A DNA stretch of 64,000 nucleotides from Lachnospiraceae bacterium (GCA_910575005.1 CAJTCL010000011.1:62001-126000), one strand, 5' to 3'; shown: positions 1-9,289, counted from the stretch's first letter. Numbers and translations are program-made. The notes: a model not told the origin generated them from the letters alone.

Positions 1-1671
1 GATCAAAACAGTCAGGTACAGTATGTGATCAGTTTACCGATGGAGAACGGACGTAATATCTTGCAGCTGCAGGAAGGAGCCATTTATGCAGTACGCATTG
101 TTGTCAGGGAAGCTTGTTCTTTCGATTTAGAAAGAATACAATTTCGTGAGAAACTACAGAACTTTGAGTGGAAGGACGCGCCAAAGACATTTGTGGTTGT
201 GATGATTTTCTATTCTCTAGTGGTTCTGCTTTTGCGTGGATTAGTGAATTACTTCCAGGGATTGGCCGATAAATCTATACAAAAAGGACAATGGATGGAA
301 GCAGTTCAAGAGGTGTATACTTATTTATTGGACAGAGGCAGTGAGATCTTTCAGGGCTTTTCTGAGAAAAGAAAAGCCCTGTTACGTAAACTTTTCTTTC
401 TGACTAGTATTGGTATTGTCTATTTTACAATGAATAAAGGATGGAATTGGATACTTCTGACACAGAGAAGGCAGGTTGCATTGCTGGGGATCTGTCTTCT
501 TTTTGTTGCTTTTTTATCTTGGGAGCGAAGCGATAAAATTATTAATTGGAAAAATCCTCTGGGATATTCCTGGTTTATCTTATGGTTAATGGTCATTGTA
601 TCAGAGTTTGTGGTGGAAAAGAGAATTAAAAATGTAGGAATTTTTATGCTGATCGCCGTGGCGCCCCTCTATATGGCTTGGAACAGTATGAATGAACCAG
701 AGAAATTTCTTAAAGATCTTTTGGTATCACTACAGTGGAGTTACTGGATAGGATGTATTTTTTGTATTTTTTGTCGTGCACTTGTTCCAGGTATAAGATA
801 TACAGGAATATACAAGAATCCTAATATTTTTGCAGGTTATTTGGTAACTGTAAATATTGTGTTTTTAACCTTTCTGGATGAGATTTTGGAACAAGAGAAA
901 ATAAAATACCGCCCCCTAATTGGAAATATGTTGGGATTGGCCAGTATATGGGAATTTTTGTATCTTACAGAGAGCATTACTTCTCTGGTTGCCTATATTT
1001 TGCAGTGGGCAGTGTTTATATGGAAACAATTTCCAAATGAGAAGAAGATAGCATATCGAAAGAATTTAAAGAAAACAGTGTTGATATTTCTTGTGTGTCT
1101 ATTTTTTGTGTCAGTTCCAGCAAAATGGTGTCTAACGAATGTGCCGCAATTATTGGGTACATCAGTTGTATTTACAGGAGAGGTGAGTCAGACAGTAACT
1201 GGGAAAATGTCTTTGTCACTAACATCCAAAGCAGCAACAACAGGAATATCAGAGCGGCTGTTACAGAAGATTACTAGCGGAGAATGGGACTTTCTATTTA
1301 CAGGCAGGGATGAGGTGTGGAAAATCTATATGCGTCAATTGAACTTATTTGGACATGAAGGTTATTTGAAATGTCTTGGAGAGACAAAAATGCATGCCCA
1401 TAATTCTTTACTTCAAATGATGCATTATTATGGTGTTTTTAGTGCAGTACCCTTTGTTGTGATGTTGTATTATAGCCTCAAATATAGTATACAGAAGATT
1501 TTTTGTAAAAGTCGTATGAAAATGGAACTCTTTTTTCTATTAACAGTGGTAAATTATATTGTTGAGGGGCTTACGGAAGATGTTGCCACTCCTTACTTTT
1601 ATATAAGCTGGCTCGTTTATTATATTGCGGTTGGAGGGATATTTTGCCAGTTAAAGAAGGCAGAAACATAA
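1..1671 (+). CDS. O-antigen ligase/polymerase-like membrane protein (5' partial)
   Basis: The reading frame is open from base 1 (GAT), so the protein starts upstream; a GTG at 25 is only an internal alternative. About 556 residues are visible. A short extracytoplasmic segment comes first, then a hydrophobic helix near residues 60-80, a basic cytoplasmic stretch and about ten membrane helices. Late in the protein a large loop carries LNLFGHEG and HAHNSLLQMMHYYG. The HN-S-L-L pattern in a polytopic protein recalls the O-antigen ligase/Wzy superfamily, which joins or polymerises lipid-linked glycans on the outer face of the membrane. The next gene is a diverged paralog 13 bases downstream, so the two are surely co-transcribed. 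The family call rests on architecture and the loop motif only; the exact reaction is unknown. Confidence 0.6.
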   Translation, partial: DQNSQVQYVISLPMENGRNILQLQEGAIYAVRIVVREACSFDLERIQFREKLQNFEWKDAPKTFVVVMIFYSLVVLLLRGLVNYFQGLADKSIQKGQWMEAVQEVYTYLLDRGSEIFQGFSEKRKALLRKLFFLTSIGIVYFTMNKGWNWILLTQRRQVALLGICLLFVAFLSWERSDKIINWKNPLGYSWFILWLMVIVSEFVVEKRIKNVGIFMLIAVAPLYMAWNSMNEPEKFLKDLLVSLQWSYWIGCIFCIFCRALVPGIRYTGIYKNPNIFAGYLVTVNIVFLTFLDEILEQEKIKYRPLIGNMLGLASIWEFLYLTESITSLVAYILQWAVFIWKQFPNEKKIAYRKNLKKTVLIFLVCLFFVSVPAKWCLTNVPQLLGTSVVFTGEVSQTVTGKMSLSLTSKAATTGISERLLQKITSGEWDFLFTGRDEVWKIYMRQLNLFGHEGYLKCLGETKMHAHNSLLQMMHYYGVFSAVPFVVMLYYSLKYSIQKIFCKSRMKMELFFLLTVVNYIVEGLTEDVATPYFYISWLVYYIAVGGIFCQLKKAET

Positions 1672-1684
1672 GAAGGTGAAAGAG

Positions 1685-3712
1685 TTGAATGCAAAGAAAA
1701 AACTTCATATTTTTCTGATTTTTTTAATAGGAATTCTGGTCAGTGTAATGCTTGTTATGATGCGCATGGGAGGAAGTATTAATTTTAATGAATTTATGTC
1801 TGCGGACAGAGTACATGATGTTTCCCCGATAGAATTGCAAAGGGATTCCTCCACTTGGAGCTATGATAAAGAGAAAAATGGATTTTGGCTGTTAAGTGAT
1901 AAGGCATTTATTCGTTATCTTCTCGATGGTGAGGAACAAGTCTGGAATTATCTCTATATTACAGTGGAACAAATGAGCACTGAGTCTTTGGAAGGAATGA
2001 TTAAATTTTTTAATAAGGACGGAAAAAAGACTGCCGAGCAAATTATTGGATTGACCAAAGGAAAGAATATGATTGTCCTGGATGGAGATATCCCAATGCA
2101 GAAATTAGGGATAATGATCTCTGACGCTCAGGGGCAGTTTATCTCTATTTCGGCTATACAAGTTCGAACAACTCCTTCCTGGTTTACAATTCCCCACTTT
2201 TTAAAGTTGTTTGTTCCAATATTTGTAGTTGTAATGGCAGTTATCATAGTTTTGGTGCGTTTGGGACGTAGGTTCAAAATCAAAAAGAAAATTGACGATA
2301 TTTATGTGTTTATTGATATCATACAGAATAGCATTCAGATCATGGGAGATTTCTTTGGAAGTCGAATCGGAGGAAAATTGTCAACAGGACAAAGAAAAAC
2401 CATGAGAAGATTTTTATTTAGTCTATTATGGGTATGGATGCTGGTTGGTAATGTAGCTGGTTGGTTGAATGATCTGCGAGGCTATCGTTTTCATATGTTA
2501 ATCTGTGCAATATTATTATTGGTTATATCGTTTGTTTCCTGGGAACAGCCTTTAGTAAAACAGTTATGGCGAAAACCGCTTATGGTTAGTTGGTTGTGGC
2601 TCTGGCTGGGAATGATAATTTGTGATTTTTTTGTAGTTAAAAAGATAGAATCTGCGGTAGGATATACAATGCTTCTTTCGGGGGTCATATTTATTTTTTT
2701 CTGGCAAAATATGGAGAAACCAGATTTGATTTTTTATGATATGACAGTATCTTTGGAGATCACTTTTTTTATAGAGATTGTGTTTTGTATATTTTTTCGT
2801 ATGAAAAAACCAGCAATTGATTATCATGGAATGTTTCAAAGTTCTGAAGAACTTTCTATGTATGCAGTGTTGATGGCAGTGATATTTTTTACAGAGATTA
2901 ATTGGATGATTGATAAAAGCATGAACAGCTCTGAGCAAAGAAATAGAAAGAAAGAATTTTATCTTTGTCTGAAAAATATATTGGGAGCAGGGGCGTCTCT
3001 GTTTTTGATATTGAGAAGTAATCATATGCCAGGGATTTTGGCATTTTTACTGATCAGTATTCTCTATATGGTCAAAGCTTTGCGAAGAATTGACGGAGAT
3101 TTCACGAAATGTAGAGAATTGTTTTTGAATTTTGCCGTGGCAGTAATTTTTGCCTATCTAGGTGTATGTATGATATATGTCGGAACAAAATATTTGCCTG
3201 GAATTCTTAATTTAGATTTGGAATATCAGCAGGAAGTATACTTGACAAAACTTACAGGAGAGGACAAGGAATTGTTTACATTACAATATCCTGGGAGTAT
3301 GAACCATGTACAGACTAAGGAAATAGAGAAATTATCCGTGATCTGGCAGAATTATGCCCGAAGGCTGAATTTGTTTGGACATAAAGGAGAGCTTATAGTA
3401 TTTCGCCGTGAGATTCCGGCATATAGTAGTTATCTTTCTATGGCGTATCATTATGGTATTTTTATATTAGTGCCTTATATTGTGTTTCAGCTTACCATGC
3501 TCACCGCGTCTATAAGAGGTATGTTTTCAGGAAATAAAAGGCGAACTGCCAGTATATTATTTTTGGCAGTTGGAATTGCTTATCTGTGTTTTGCAGTTAC
3601 AAGCAATGCAGAAATTCCCTGGGGCCATCCATTGTGGTTGTGTTATTATTTGTCAGTGGGGTATCTAGGAGCAGGGCGTATCAAAAAATCAAAGGAAAAT
3701 GCTGCTGTTTAG
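1685..3712 (+). CDS. Paralogous polymerase/ligase-like membrane protein
   Basis: About 675 residues. TTG at 1685 is preferred over GTG 1676, because AAGG at 1673-1676 lies 8 bases before the TTG but overlaps the GTG. One N-terminal helix (roughly residues 7-25) is followed by an extracytoplasmic domain of about 150 residues, a second helix, a basic cytoplasmic loop and about ten helices. It shares LNLFGHKG and a YHYG element with the preceding gene and has the same overall plan. The preceding protein's HAHNSLLQMM reads EIPAYSSYLSMAYHYG here, so the His-Asn pair is lost. It may be a non-catalytic partner or have altered specificity. It belongs to the same operon and to the O-antigen ligase-like superfamily by architecture; function is inferred. 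Confidence 0.5.
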   Translation: MNAKKKLHIFLIFLIGILVSVMLVMMRMGGSINFNEFMSADRVHDVSPIELQRDSSTWSYDKEKNGFWLLSDKAFIRYLLDGEEQVWNYLYITVEQMSTESLEGMIKFFNKDGKKTAEQIIGLTKGKNMIVLDGDIPMQKLGIMISDAQGQFISISAIQVRTTPSWFTIPHFLKLFVPIFVVVMAVIIVLVRLGRRFKIKKKIDDIYVFIDIIQNSIQIMGDFFGSRIGGKLSTGQRKTMRRFLFSLLWVWMLVGNVAGWLNDLRGYRFHMLICAILLLVISFVSWEQPLVKQLWRKPLMVSWLWLWLGMIICDFFVVKKIESAVGYTMLLSGVIFIFFWQNMEKPDLIFYDMTVSLEITFFIEIVFCIFFRMKKPAIDYHGMFQSSEELSMYAVLMAVIFFTEINWMIDKSMNSSEQRNRKKEFYLCLKNILGAGASLFLILRSNHMPGILAFLLISILYMVKALRRIDGDFTKCRELFLNFAVAVIFAYLGVCMIYVGTKYLPGILNLDLEYQQEVYLTKLTGEDKELFTLQYPGSMNHVQTKEIEKLSVIWQNYARRLNLFGHKGELIVFRREIPAYSSYLSMAYHYGIFILVPYIVFQLTMLTASIRGMFSGNKRRTASILFLAVGIAYLCFAVTSNAEIPWGHPLWLCYYLSVGYLGAGRIKKSKENAAV

Positions 3713-3744
3713 TAGGTAACGATTCCCTGTATTTTTTTGCTAAT

Positions 3745-3772
3745 TGTAATTTAAAAAAAGATCTTGTATAAT
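3745..3772 (+). promoter_or_regulatory. Probable sigma-A promoter with overlapping palindrome
   Basis: TTGTAA at 3745-3750, a 16-base spacer and a perfect TATAAT at 3767-3772. The -10 sits inside an inverted repeat, ATCTTGTA / TACAAGAT (3761-3781), which could be an operator. It would drive the dehydratase gene with a leader of about 240 bases. Confidence 0.5.
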
Positions 3773-3806
3773 GTACAAGATAGACAATGAGCAGTGCCAC
3801 AAAGTA

Positions 3807-3870
3807 ATATGGAAAATGTGATTGTTGTATTAACACAAATATGGAAAATGTGATTGTTGCACTAACACAA
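3807..3870 (+). repeat. Two tandem 32-bp repeats in a leader region
   Basis: Copy 1 is 3807-3838 and copy 2 is 3839-3870, 30 of 32 bases identical (the two differences are T/C changes). They lie between the putative promoter at 3745 and the gene at 4018. No ORF covers them. The rest of 3713-4017 is AT-rich with no other clear feature. Confidence 0.85.
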
Positions 3871-4017
3871 ATTGTAAGTTTTAGATTTGTGCATATGATT
3901 TACATTGCTGAGTAATCTAAATTATATGCATACAAACTATTCAGGAAGCACTGCAAAGAGTAATACAGAAAAACAGCTCTAAAAAGTAAACATTATGCTA
4001 GGAAAAGAGGAATACAT

Positions 4018-5874
4018 TTGAGAGTACTGATAGAAAATAACCAGCTTTTAATAAAAAAGATATTTTTAATAATATATGATGCATTCGCTGTGATAGCGGC
4101 CAGTATATTGGCATTGGTTTTACGTTTTGAAGGTAAGTATCATGAGATTCCGAGAAAATATGTGGAAAGAAGTTTACAGTATATTATAATCGTTATTGTA
4201 ATAACAATTATAATATTTTATGTATTTCGTCTGTATGACAGTCTTTGGAGTTATGCAGGTGCTACAGAACTCAGCAGTATTTTATTTGCATGTATTTTAT
4301 CTGCAGGAGTGCAGATGGCGGTTATGATATTGATGGAGATGCAAATGCCCAGAAGCTATTATTTATTTTATGGTGTCTGTCTGTTTGCAATGGTAGCAGT
4401 CAGCCGTTATTCCTATCGAACATTTCGTACTATTGTCAAGAGACAAAAATTAGCTAAGGAATGCACCAATGTATTGATGGTGGGAGCTGGAGGCGCAGGA
4501 AATATGCTGGTGCGGGAAATTTGTAACAGCAGTCATGTTAATAAAAGGGTAGTCTGTATTGTAGATGATGCAAAGGCAAAACAGGGAAGTTATCTGCATG
4601 GTGTCAAGATTATGGGAGGTCGTGGTGACATTCCTAGGTTGGTTAAGAGATATCAAGTAGATGAGATTATGATTGCGCTTCCCTCTGCACCTGCAAGGGA
4701 AATCAAAGAGATTTTGGATATCTGCAAAGAGACAGGATGTGAGATGAAGCGTCTTCCAGGAATGTATCAATTAGTTAATGGAGAGGTAAGCATCAGTACC
4801 TTAAAAGAGGTGGAGGTCAATGACTTGTTAGGCCGTGAGCCAGTGGAAGTGGATTTATCTGCGATTTTAGATTATGTAGCAGGTAAAACAGTTTTGGTAA
4901 CTGGCGGGGGCGGTTCCATCGGCAGTGAGATTTGCCGACAGGTGGCAGAGCATAATCCGAAAAGGCTTGTTATTGTGGATATCTATGAAAATACAACATA
5001 TGATATTCAAAATGAATTGAAGGCAGCTTATCCTAATTTAGATTTAACTGTTTTGATTGCCTCTGTCCGAAATACCAAGAGGATTGATTTTATTTTTCAA
5101 AAATTTCGTCCAGATATTGTTTATCATGCTGCAGCGCATAAACATGTGCCTTTGATGGAGGATAGTCCTAATGAGGCAGTAAAAAATAATGTCTTGGGAA
5201 CCTTAAAAGTGGTTCAGGCAGCTGACCGCTGGAAAGTGAGGCGTTTTGTGATGATCTCCACGGATAAAGCGGTAAACCCTACCAATATTATGGGAGCCAC
5301 CAAGCGAATTTGTGAAATGATTATTCAGACTTATAATAATCATTCCAAGACGGAATTTGTGGCAGTACGTTTTGGAAATGTGTTGGGAAGTAATGGAAGT
5401 GTGATTCCACTATTTAAAAAGCAGATTTCTCAAGGGGGACCAGTGACAGTGACACATCCTGATATTATCCGCTATTTTATGACTATCAAAGAGGCTGTGT
5501 CTTTGGTACTGCAGGCAGGTGCTTATGCCAAAGGTGGAGAGATTTTTGTACTGGATATGGGCGAGCCGGTGAAAATAGCAGATTTGGCGCGAAATCTTAT
5601 TTTATTATCTGGTCATAAGCCGGAGGAGGATATTCCAATTGTATATACAGGCTTAAGACCAGGGGAGAAACTGTATGAGGAAATGCTTATGGATGAGGAA
5701 GGGCTGCAGGAGACAGACAATAAGCTGATACATATTGGGAAACCGATCAAGATGGATGAGGATCGTTTTCTGATGCAGTTAGAAAATCTTGCAAATTATG
5801 TGATTCAGGAACCAGAAGATATTCGCAGATGGGTACAGGAGATTGTGCCGACTTATCATCCACAAGGAAATTAA
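4018..5874 (+). CDS. Membrane-bound UDP-GlcNAc 4,6-dehydratase (PglF/WbpM/CapD-like)
   Basis: 618 residues, full length for the large PglF/WbpM-type family. The start is TTG 4018, with AGAGG about 7 bases upstream. Four membrane helices (about residues 10-125) anchor it. A first Rossmann fold has GAGGAGN near residue 157, and a catalytic SDR domain starts with VTGGGGSIGSE near 295 and carries STDKAVNPTNIMGATK near 413. Family members convert UDP-GlcNAc to a 4-keto-6-deoxy sugar using bound NAD. The PLP aminotransferase downstream fits the next step, giving a 4-amino-4,6-dideoxy-HexNAc as in bacillosamine synthesis. It is monocistronic or leads the next transcript, since hairpins follow. Substrate is inferred from family and context. 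Confidence 0.85.
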   Translation: MRVLIENNQLLIKKIFLIIYDAFAVIAASILALVLRFEGKYHEIPRKYVERSLQYIIIVIVITIIIFYVFRLYDSLWSYAGATELSSILFACILSAGVQMAVMILMEMQMPRSYYLFYGVCLFAMVAVSRYSYRTFRTIVKRQKLAKECTNVLMVGAGGAGNMLVREICNSSHVNKRVVCIVDDAKAKQGSYLHGVKIMGGRGDIPRLVKRYQVDEIMIALPSAPAREIKEILDICKETGCEMKRLPGMYQLVNGEVSISTLKEVEVNDLLGREPVEVDLSAILDYVAGKTVLVTGGGGSIGSEICRQVAEHNPKRLVIVDIYENTTYDIQNELKAAYPNLDLTVLIASVRNTKRIDFIFQKFRPDIVYHAAAHKHVPLMEDSPNEAVKNNVLGTLKVVQAADRWKVRRFVMISTDKAVNPTNIMGATKRICEMIIQTYNNHSKTEFVAVRFGNVLGSNGSVIPLFKKQISQGGPVTVTHPDIIRYFMTIKEAVSLVLQAGAYAKGGEIFVLDMGEPVKIADLARNLILLSGHKPEEDIPIVYTGLRPGEKLYEEMLMDEEGLQETDNKLIHIGKPIKMDEDRFLMQLENLANYVIQEPEDIRRWVQEIVPTYHPQGN

Positions 5875-5933
5875 ATTATTCCTAAAATACAAAATAACTT
5901 TACATTATTCGACAGTTGTGTTAGAATAAAAAA

Positions 5934-6005
5934 GGAAGCATCGGACATGGAGCATATGATAATTATTTTTTTACAAAAGATAAAAATGCTCTGAATGGTG
6001 CTTCT
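5934..6005 (+). terminator. Nested hairpin downstream of dehydratase gene
   Basis: GGAAGCA (5934-5940) pairs with TGCTTC (5999-6004), and inside it GAGCAT (5950-5955) pairs with ATGCTC (5986-5991). The T-rich stretch TATTTTATTTTT follows. The loop is long and the stems short, so this is a plausible but weak terminator for the 4018 gene. Confidence 0.35.
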
Positions 6006-6082
6006 ATTTTATTTTTATCAGAGAAAACTGCTTTGTATTTCCAATTATATAAAATAATTATACATGTTTGCGGCGTGGAAGT

Positions 6083-6137
6083 TGCTGCTTTGCAGCACGT
6101 TCGTGCTTAGAATCTCACAGAGCGGGATTCTTTTTTG
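6083..6137 (+). terminator. Attenuator-like hairpin series ending in a T run
   Basis: GCTGC-ttt-GCAGC (6084-6096) overlaps GCACG-tt-CGTGC (6095-6106), so these two stems exclude each other. They are followed by AGAATCTC (6109-6116) pairing with GGGATTCT (6124-6131, one G-T pair), then TTTTTT. The last hairpin is a good intrinsic terminator. The alternating upstream stems suggest a small RNA or a regulated leader; I recognise no known riboswitch. The stretch 5875-6245 has no gene. Confidence 0.55.
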
Positions 6138-6165
6138 TATAAAATAGAATGGTATATTTTTTTAA

Positions 6166-6194
6166 TTGCAAAGGCAGAAGAAATGTAGTAGAAT
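6166..6194 (+). promoter_or_regulatory. Sigma-A promoter for aminotransferase gene
   Basis: TTGCAA at 6166-6171, a 17-base spacer and TAGAAT at 6189-6194, about 50 bases before the ATG at 6246. It closely resembles the promoter at 11112 (same -35, same spacing, GTAG before the -10). Confidence 0.7.
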
Positions 6195-6245
6195 AAACGA
6201 AAATATAACGTGGAAAGCACAGATATTGTGTTTATGGGAGGAAAA

Positions 6246-7427
6246 ATGAAACAACATATTTTTCTTGCTTCACCACATATGAGTGAAGAGGGATATGAAC
6301 AGGATTATATTAGAGAAGCATTTGAGACGAATTGGATTGCGCCTCTTGGTAAAAATGTGACAGAATTTGAGAAGGAGATAGAGAAAAAGCTGGGAGCAGG
6401 GAAAGCAGTTGCGCTTTCTTCAGGGACAGCAGCAGTACATATGGCGTTGAAAGCAGTTGGGATAAGTCAGGGTGATGTGGTATTTTGCCAATCTCTGACT
6501 TTTTCTGCGACAGCAAACCCTATTGTCTATGAAAAGGCAGTTCCGGTGTTTATTGACAGTGAGCAAGATACCTGGAATATGGATCCCAAAGCCTTGGAAC
6601 AGGCATTTGAGAAATATGAAAAGATTGGAAAGAAGCCCAAAGCAGTCATTGTGGTGCATCTCTATGGAATTTGTGCCAAAATAGAAGAAATTGCTGAGAT
6701 TTGTAATCGTTACAGGGTAACTTTGATTGAAGATGCGGCAGAGAGTTTAGGGACAACTTATCATGGCAAATACACAGGGACTTTTGGAGATTATGGTATT
6801 ATCAGTTTTAATGGCAATAAAATAATCACAAGTTCTGGCGGAGGAATGCTGCTGGTAAATACAAAAGACGCCGAAGAGAGAGCCGCCAAGGTACTTTATT
6901 GGGCAACTCAAGCCAGAGAACCTGCTCGATGGTATCAGCACACAGAGATTGGTTATAATTATCGTATGAGTAATGTAGTGGCAGGTATTGGAAGAGGACA
7001 ATTGAGAGTTTTGCAGAGACGCATAGAGAAGAAAAGATACATTTTTGATTATTATCGCAGGCGCCTCGGAGATTTGCAGGGGATTCAGTTTATGCCACAA
7101 CCAAAGGAAGGATATTGTAATTGCTGGCTTTCGGTTCTTGAAATGTCTCAGGAATGTCCTGTGAAACCGATAGATCTTATGAAGGCCTTGGAAGAAGATG
7201 ATGTGGAGAGTCGTCCAGTCTGGAAGCCCATGCATCTGCAGCCAGTGTTTGACGAATATGATTTTATTTCTCAGATAGAAGATTTGCATATTATAGATCA
7301 GGAAACAGGGGCGGATCATAGTATTGCTGGACAGTTGTTTGAATATGGTGTCTGTATGCCCAGTGATACAAAGATGACAGATGAGGATTTGGAGCGGGTT
7401 TGCAGTGTGGTGAAAATGTTGTGGTAG
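6246..7427 (+). CDS. PLP-dependent DegT/DnrJ/EryC1/StrS aminotransferase (PglE-like)
   Basis: 393 residues from ATG 6246, chosen because GGGAGG lies at 6236-6241; an in-frame GTG at 6210 lacks a ribosome site. The sugar aminotransferase fold is evident: GTAAVHMAL near residue 62, LIEDAAESLG near 163, and the PLP lysine in NGNKIITSSGGG at about K192. The C-terminal part has the usual SRPVWKPMHLQP. Such enzymes transfer an amino group from glutamate to the 4-keto group of a UDP-linked 4-keto-6-deoxy sugar. Together with the dehydratase at 4018 and the NeuD/PglD acyltransferases at 11833-13108, this suggests a bacillosamine-like or related 4-amino sugar. It has its own promoter at 6166. Confidence 0.88.
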   Translation: MKQHIFLASPHMSEEGYEQDYIREAFETNWIAPLGKNVTEFEKEIEKKLGAGKAVALSSGTAAVHMALKAVGISQGDVVFCQSLTFSATANPIVYEKAVPVFIDSEQDTWNMDPKALEQAFEKYEKIGKKPKAVIVVHLYGICAKIEEIAEICNRYRVTLIEDAAESLGTTYHGKYTGTFGDYGIISFNGNKIITSSGGGMLLVNTKDAEERAAKVLYWATQAREPARWYQHTEIGYNYRMSNVVAGIGRGQLRVLQRRIEKKRYIFDYYRRRLGDLQGIQFMPQPKEGYCNCWLSVLEMSQECPVKPIDLMKALEEDDVESRPVWKPMHLQPVFDEYDFISQIEDLHIIDQETGADHSIAGQLFEYGVCMPSDTKMTDEDLERVCSVVKMLW

Positions 7428-7468
7428 AGTGACAACAATATTTATTAATTATGGAAGAGGGTGTAACA

Positions 7469-9172
7469 ATGCACGATCAGCCGTTGGCAATTGGGGTAGA
7501 TGATTTTGAGAAGCTTATCACCAAAGGTTACTATTATGTAGATAAGACAGGATTTATAAAAGAACTGCTTGATAAAAAGGGAGAGGTGAGTCTTTTTACA
7601 CGTCCGCGGCGGTTTGGCAAGACCTTGAATCTTAGTATGCTGAAATATTATTTTGAAGATACAGGAAATGAGGAACAAAACAAAAGAAATGCAGAGCTGT
7701 TTTCCGGGCTTTGGATTGCAGATGCAGGGGAAAGCTATGTGAGAAAGATGGGGCAGTACCCAGTGATTATGCTGACTTTAAAATCGGCAAAGCAGAGGAC
7801 ATATGAGGAGGCATTTTACTGTCTCAAGGAGGCTGTTGCAGAAGAGTATGCAAGGCATGAAAAGGCAGTGATTGACAGATTAGAACATTCAGAAGATCTA
7901 GAGAAGTATAGGAGTATTCGTGGAAGAACGGCAGAAGCATCAGACTATTTGACCAGCATAGCATTTCTATCGAAATGTCTATACCAGGCATTTGGAAAGA
8001 AATGTGTGATATTGATAGATGAATATGATGTACCACTGGAGAATGCCTATTTTTGTGGGTTTTATGAGCAGATGGTAAGTTTTGTGCGTTCGTTGTTTGA
8101 GTCTTGCTTAAAATCAAATCCATATCTGGAATTTGCAGTGGTAACAGGATGCTTAAGGATCTCCAGAGAATCTATTTTTACAGGACTGAATAACCTGGAA
8201 GTGATATCAATAACCAGAAAGGATTATGGAGAGTATTACGGTTTTACACAGTCAGAAGTTGATCGAATGCTGAAAGCATATCAGATGGAGGAACATGCAA
8301 AGGATGTAAAACAGTGGTATGATGGGTATCTGTTTGGAGAGACAGAGGTTTATAATCCGTGGAGCATTATCAATTTTGTAAAAGTGCATGTTACAGACCG
8401 AGACGCATTTCCAGTGCCATACTGGGCAAATACCAGTTCGAATAGTGTGGTGAGAGATTTGGTGGAGCGTATAGACGATGAGGAAGGGGAATTGAAGGAG
8501 GAATTAGAGCATCTGATGAATGGGGGAACGATAGAGAAGCCAATCCATGAAGATATCACCTATGATGCCATATACGATTCTCAGGATAATCTGTGGAATT
8601 TTTTGTTTTTTACAGGATATTTGAAAAAGGTGGCAACACACAAAAAAGGGAAGAAAAACTATGTCACTATGTCTATTCCCAATGATGAGGTTGCATATAT
8701 CTATGAAAATACTATTTCAGTATGGTTTGAGAAAAAACAGAAAGGGTTTGAGATGTCGCCGCTATATAAGGCAATCGAAGAGGGAGACACAGAGGGGATG
8801 GAGGAAGAGATCAACCGATTTTTGGAAGAGACGATCAGTTATTTTGATTATGGAGAGAGCTATTATCATGGATTTCTGGCAGGGCTGCTGCGTCAGAATC
8901 GCAAATATCGAGTGCTGTCCAATCGGGAGACAGGACTGGGACGTGCAGATCTGATCTTAAAAACACCACGAATTCGTAAGGGAAGAGCAGTGATCCTGGA
9001 GTTGAAAGCAGTACAGAAATTTCAGGAGATGGAGAAAGGATGTGAGACGGCGCTGCGCCAGATAGATGAGAAGAAATACCAGGAGGAATTAAGGCAGGAA
9101 GGGTATGAGGATATTTTGGCCTATGGGATCTGTTTTTACCGGAAGGAATGTGTGGTGCGGGAAAAATGGTAA
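7469..9172 (+). CDS. AAA-ATPase / PD-(D/E)XK nuclease-like protein (DUF1703 type)
   Basis: 567 residues from ATG 7469; GAGGGTG just upstream and the family's usual start (an IGVDDFEKL-like beginning) favour it over ATG 7451. The N-terminal AAA-like region has FTRPRRFGKTLNLSML (Walker A, near residue 46) and VILIDEYDVPLENA (Walker B-like, near 185). The C-terminal region has GLGRADLIL followed by AVILELK, a D...ExK pattern of the PD-(D/E)XK_9 type. Family members are very common, often multicopy, in Bacteroidetes and Clostridia; their function is not established, with mobile or defence roles suspected. It sits in the same orientation inside the polysaccharide locus, 41 bases after the aminotransferase, but has no evident metabolic link to it. 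Confidence 0.85.
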   Translation: MHDQPLAIGVDDFEKLITKGYYYVDKTGFIKELLDKKGEVSLFTRPRRFGKTLNLSMLKYYFEDTGNEEQNKRNAELFSGLWIADAGESYVRKMGQYPVIMLTLKSAKQRTYEEAFYCLKEAVAEEYARHEKAVIDRLEHSEDLEKYRSIRGRTAEASDYLTSIAFLSKCLYQAFGKKCVILIDEYDVPLENAYFCGFYEQMVSFVRSLFESCLKSNPYLEFAVVTGCLRISRESIFTGLNNLEVISITRKDYGEYYGFTQSEVDRMLKAYQMEEHAKDVKQWYDGYLFGETEVYNPWSIINFVKVHVTDRDAFPVPYWANTSSNSVVRDLVERIDDEEGELKEELEHLMNGGTIEKPIHEDITYDAIYDSQDNLWNFLFFTGYLKKVATHKKGKKNYVTMSIPNDEVAYIYENTISVWFEKKQKGFEMSPLYKAIEEGDTEGMEEEINRFLEETISYFDYGESYYHGFLAGLLRQNRKYRVLSNRETGLGRADLILKTPRIRKGRAVILELKAVQKFQEMEKGCETALRQIDEKKYQEELRQEGYEDILAYGICFYRKECVVREKW

Positions 9173-9289
9173 TTATTAAGAGTGTAAAACTATTATTATG
9201 GTATTGAATTATGATTAGGAGTGGATGGACAAGAATGATAAATGGAAGAGAGGATAAGATATGGAGAAGATGGAGATTAGCCAGAAAAA

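Noticed and set aside
2564-3025. Longer minus-strand frames inside the polysaccharide genes (e.g. also 6747-7319, 39727-40428 and 46146-46799)
   Set aside because: All lie fully opposite well-supported coding genes and read as low-complexity, Cys/His/Ile-rich translations without motifs; they are frame shadows.
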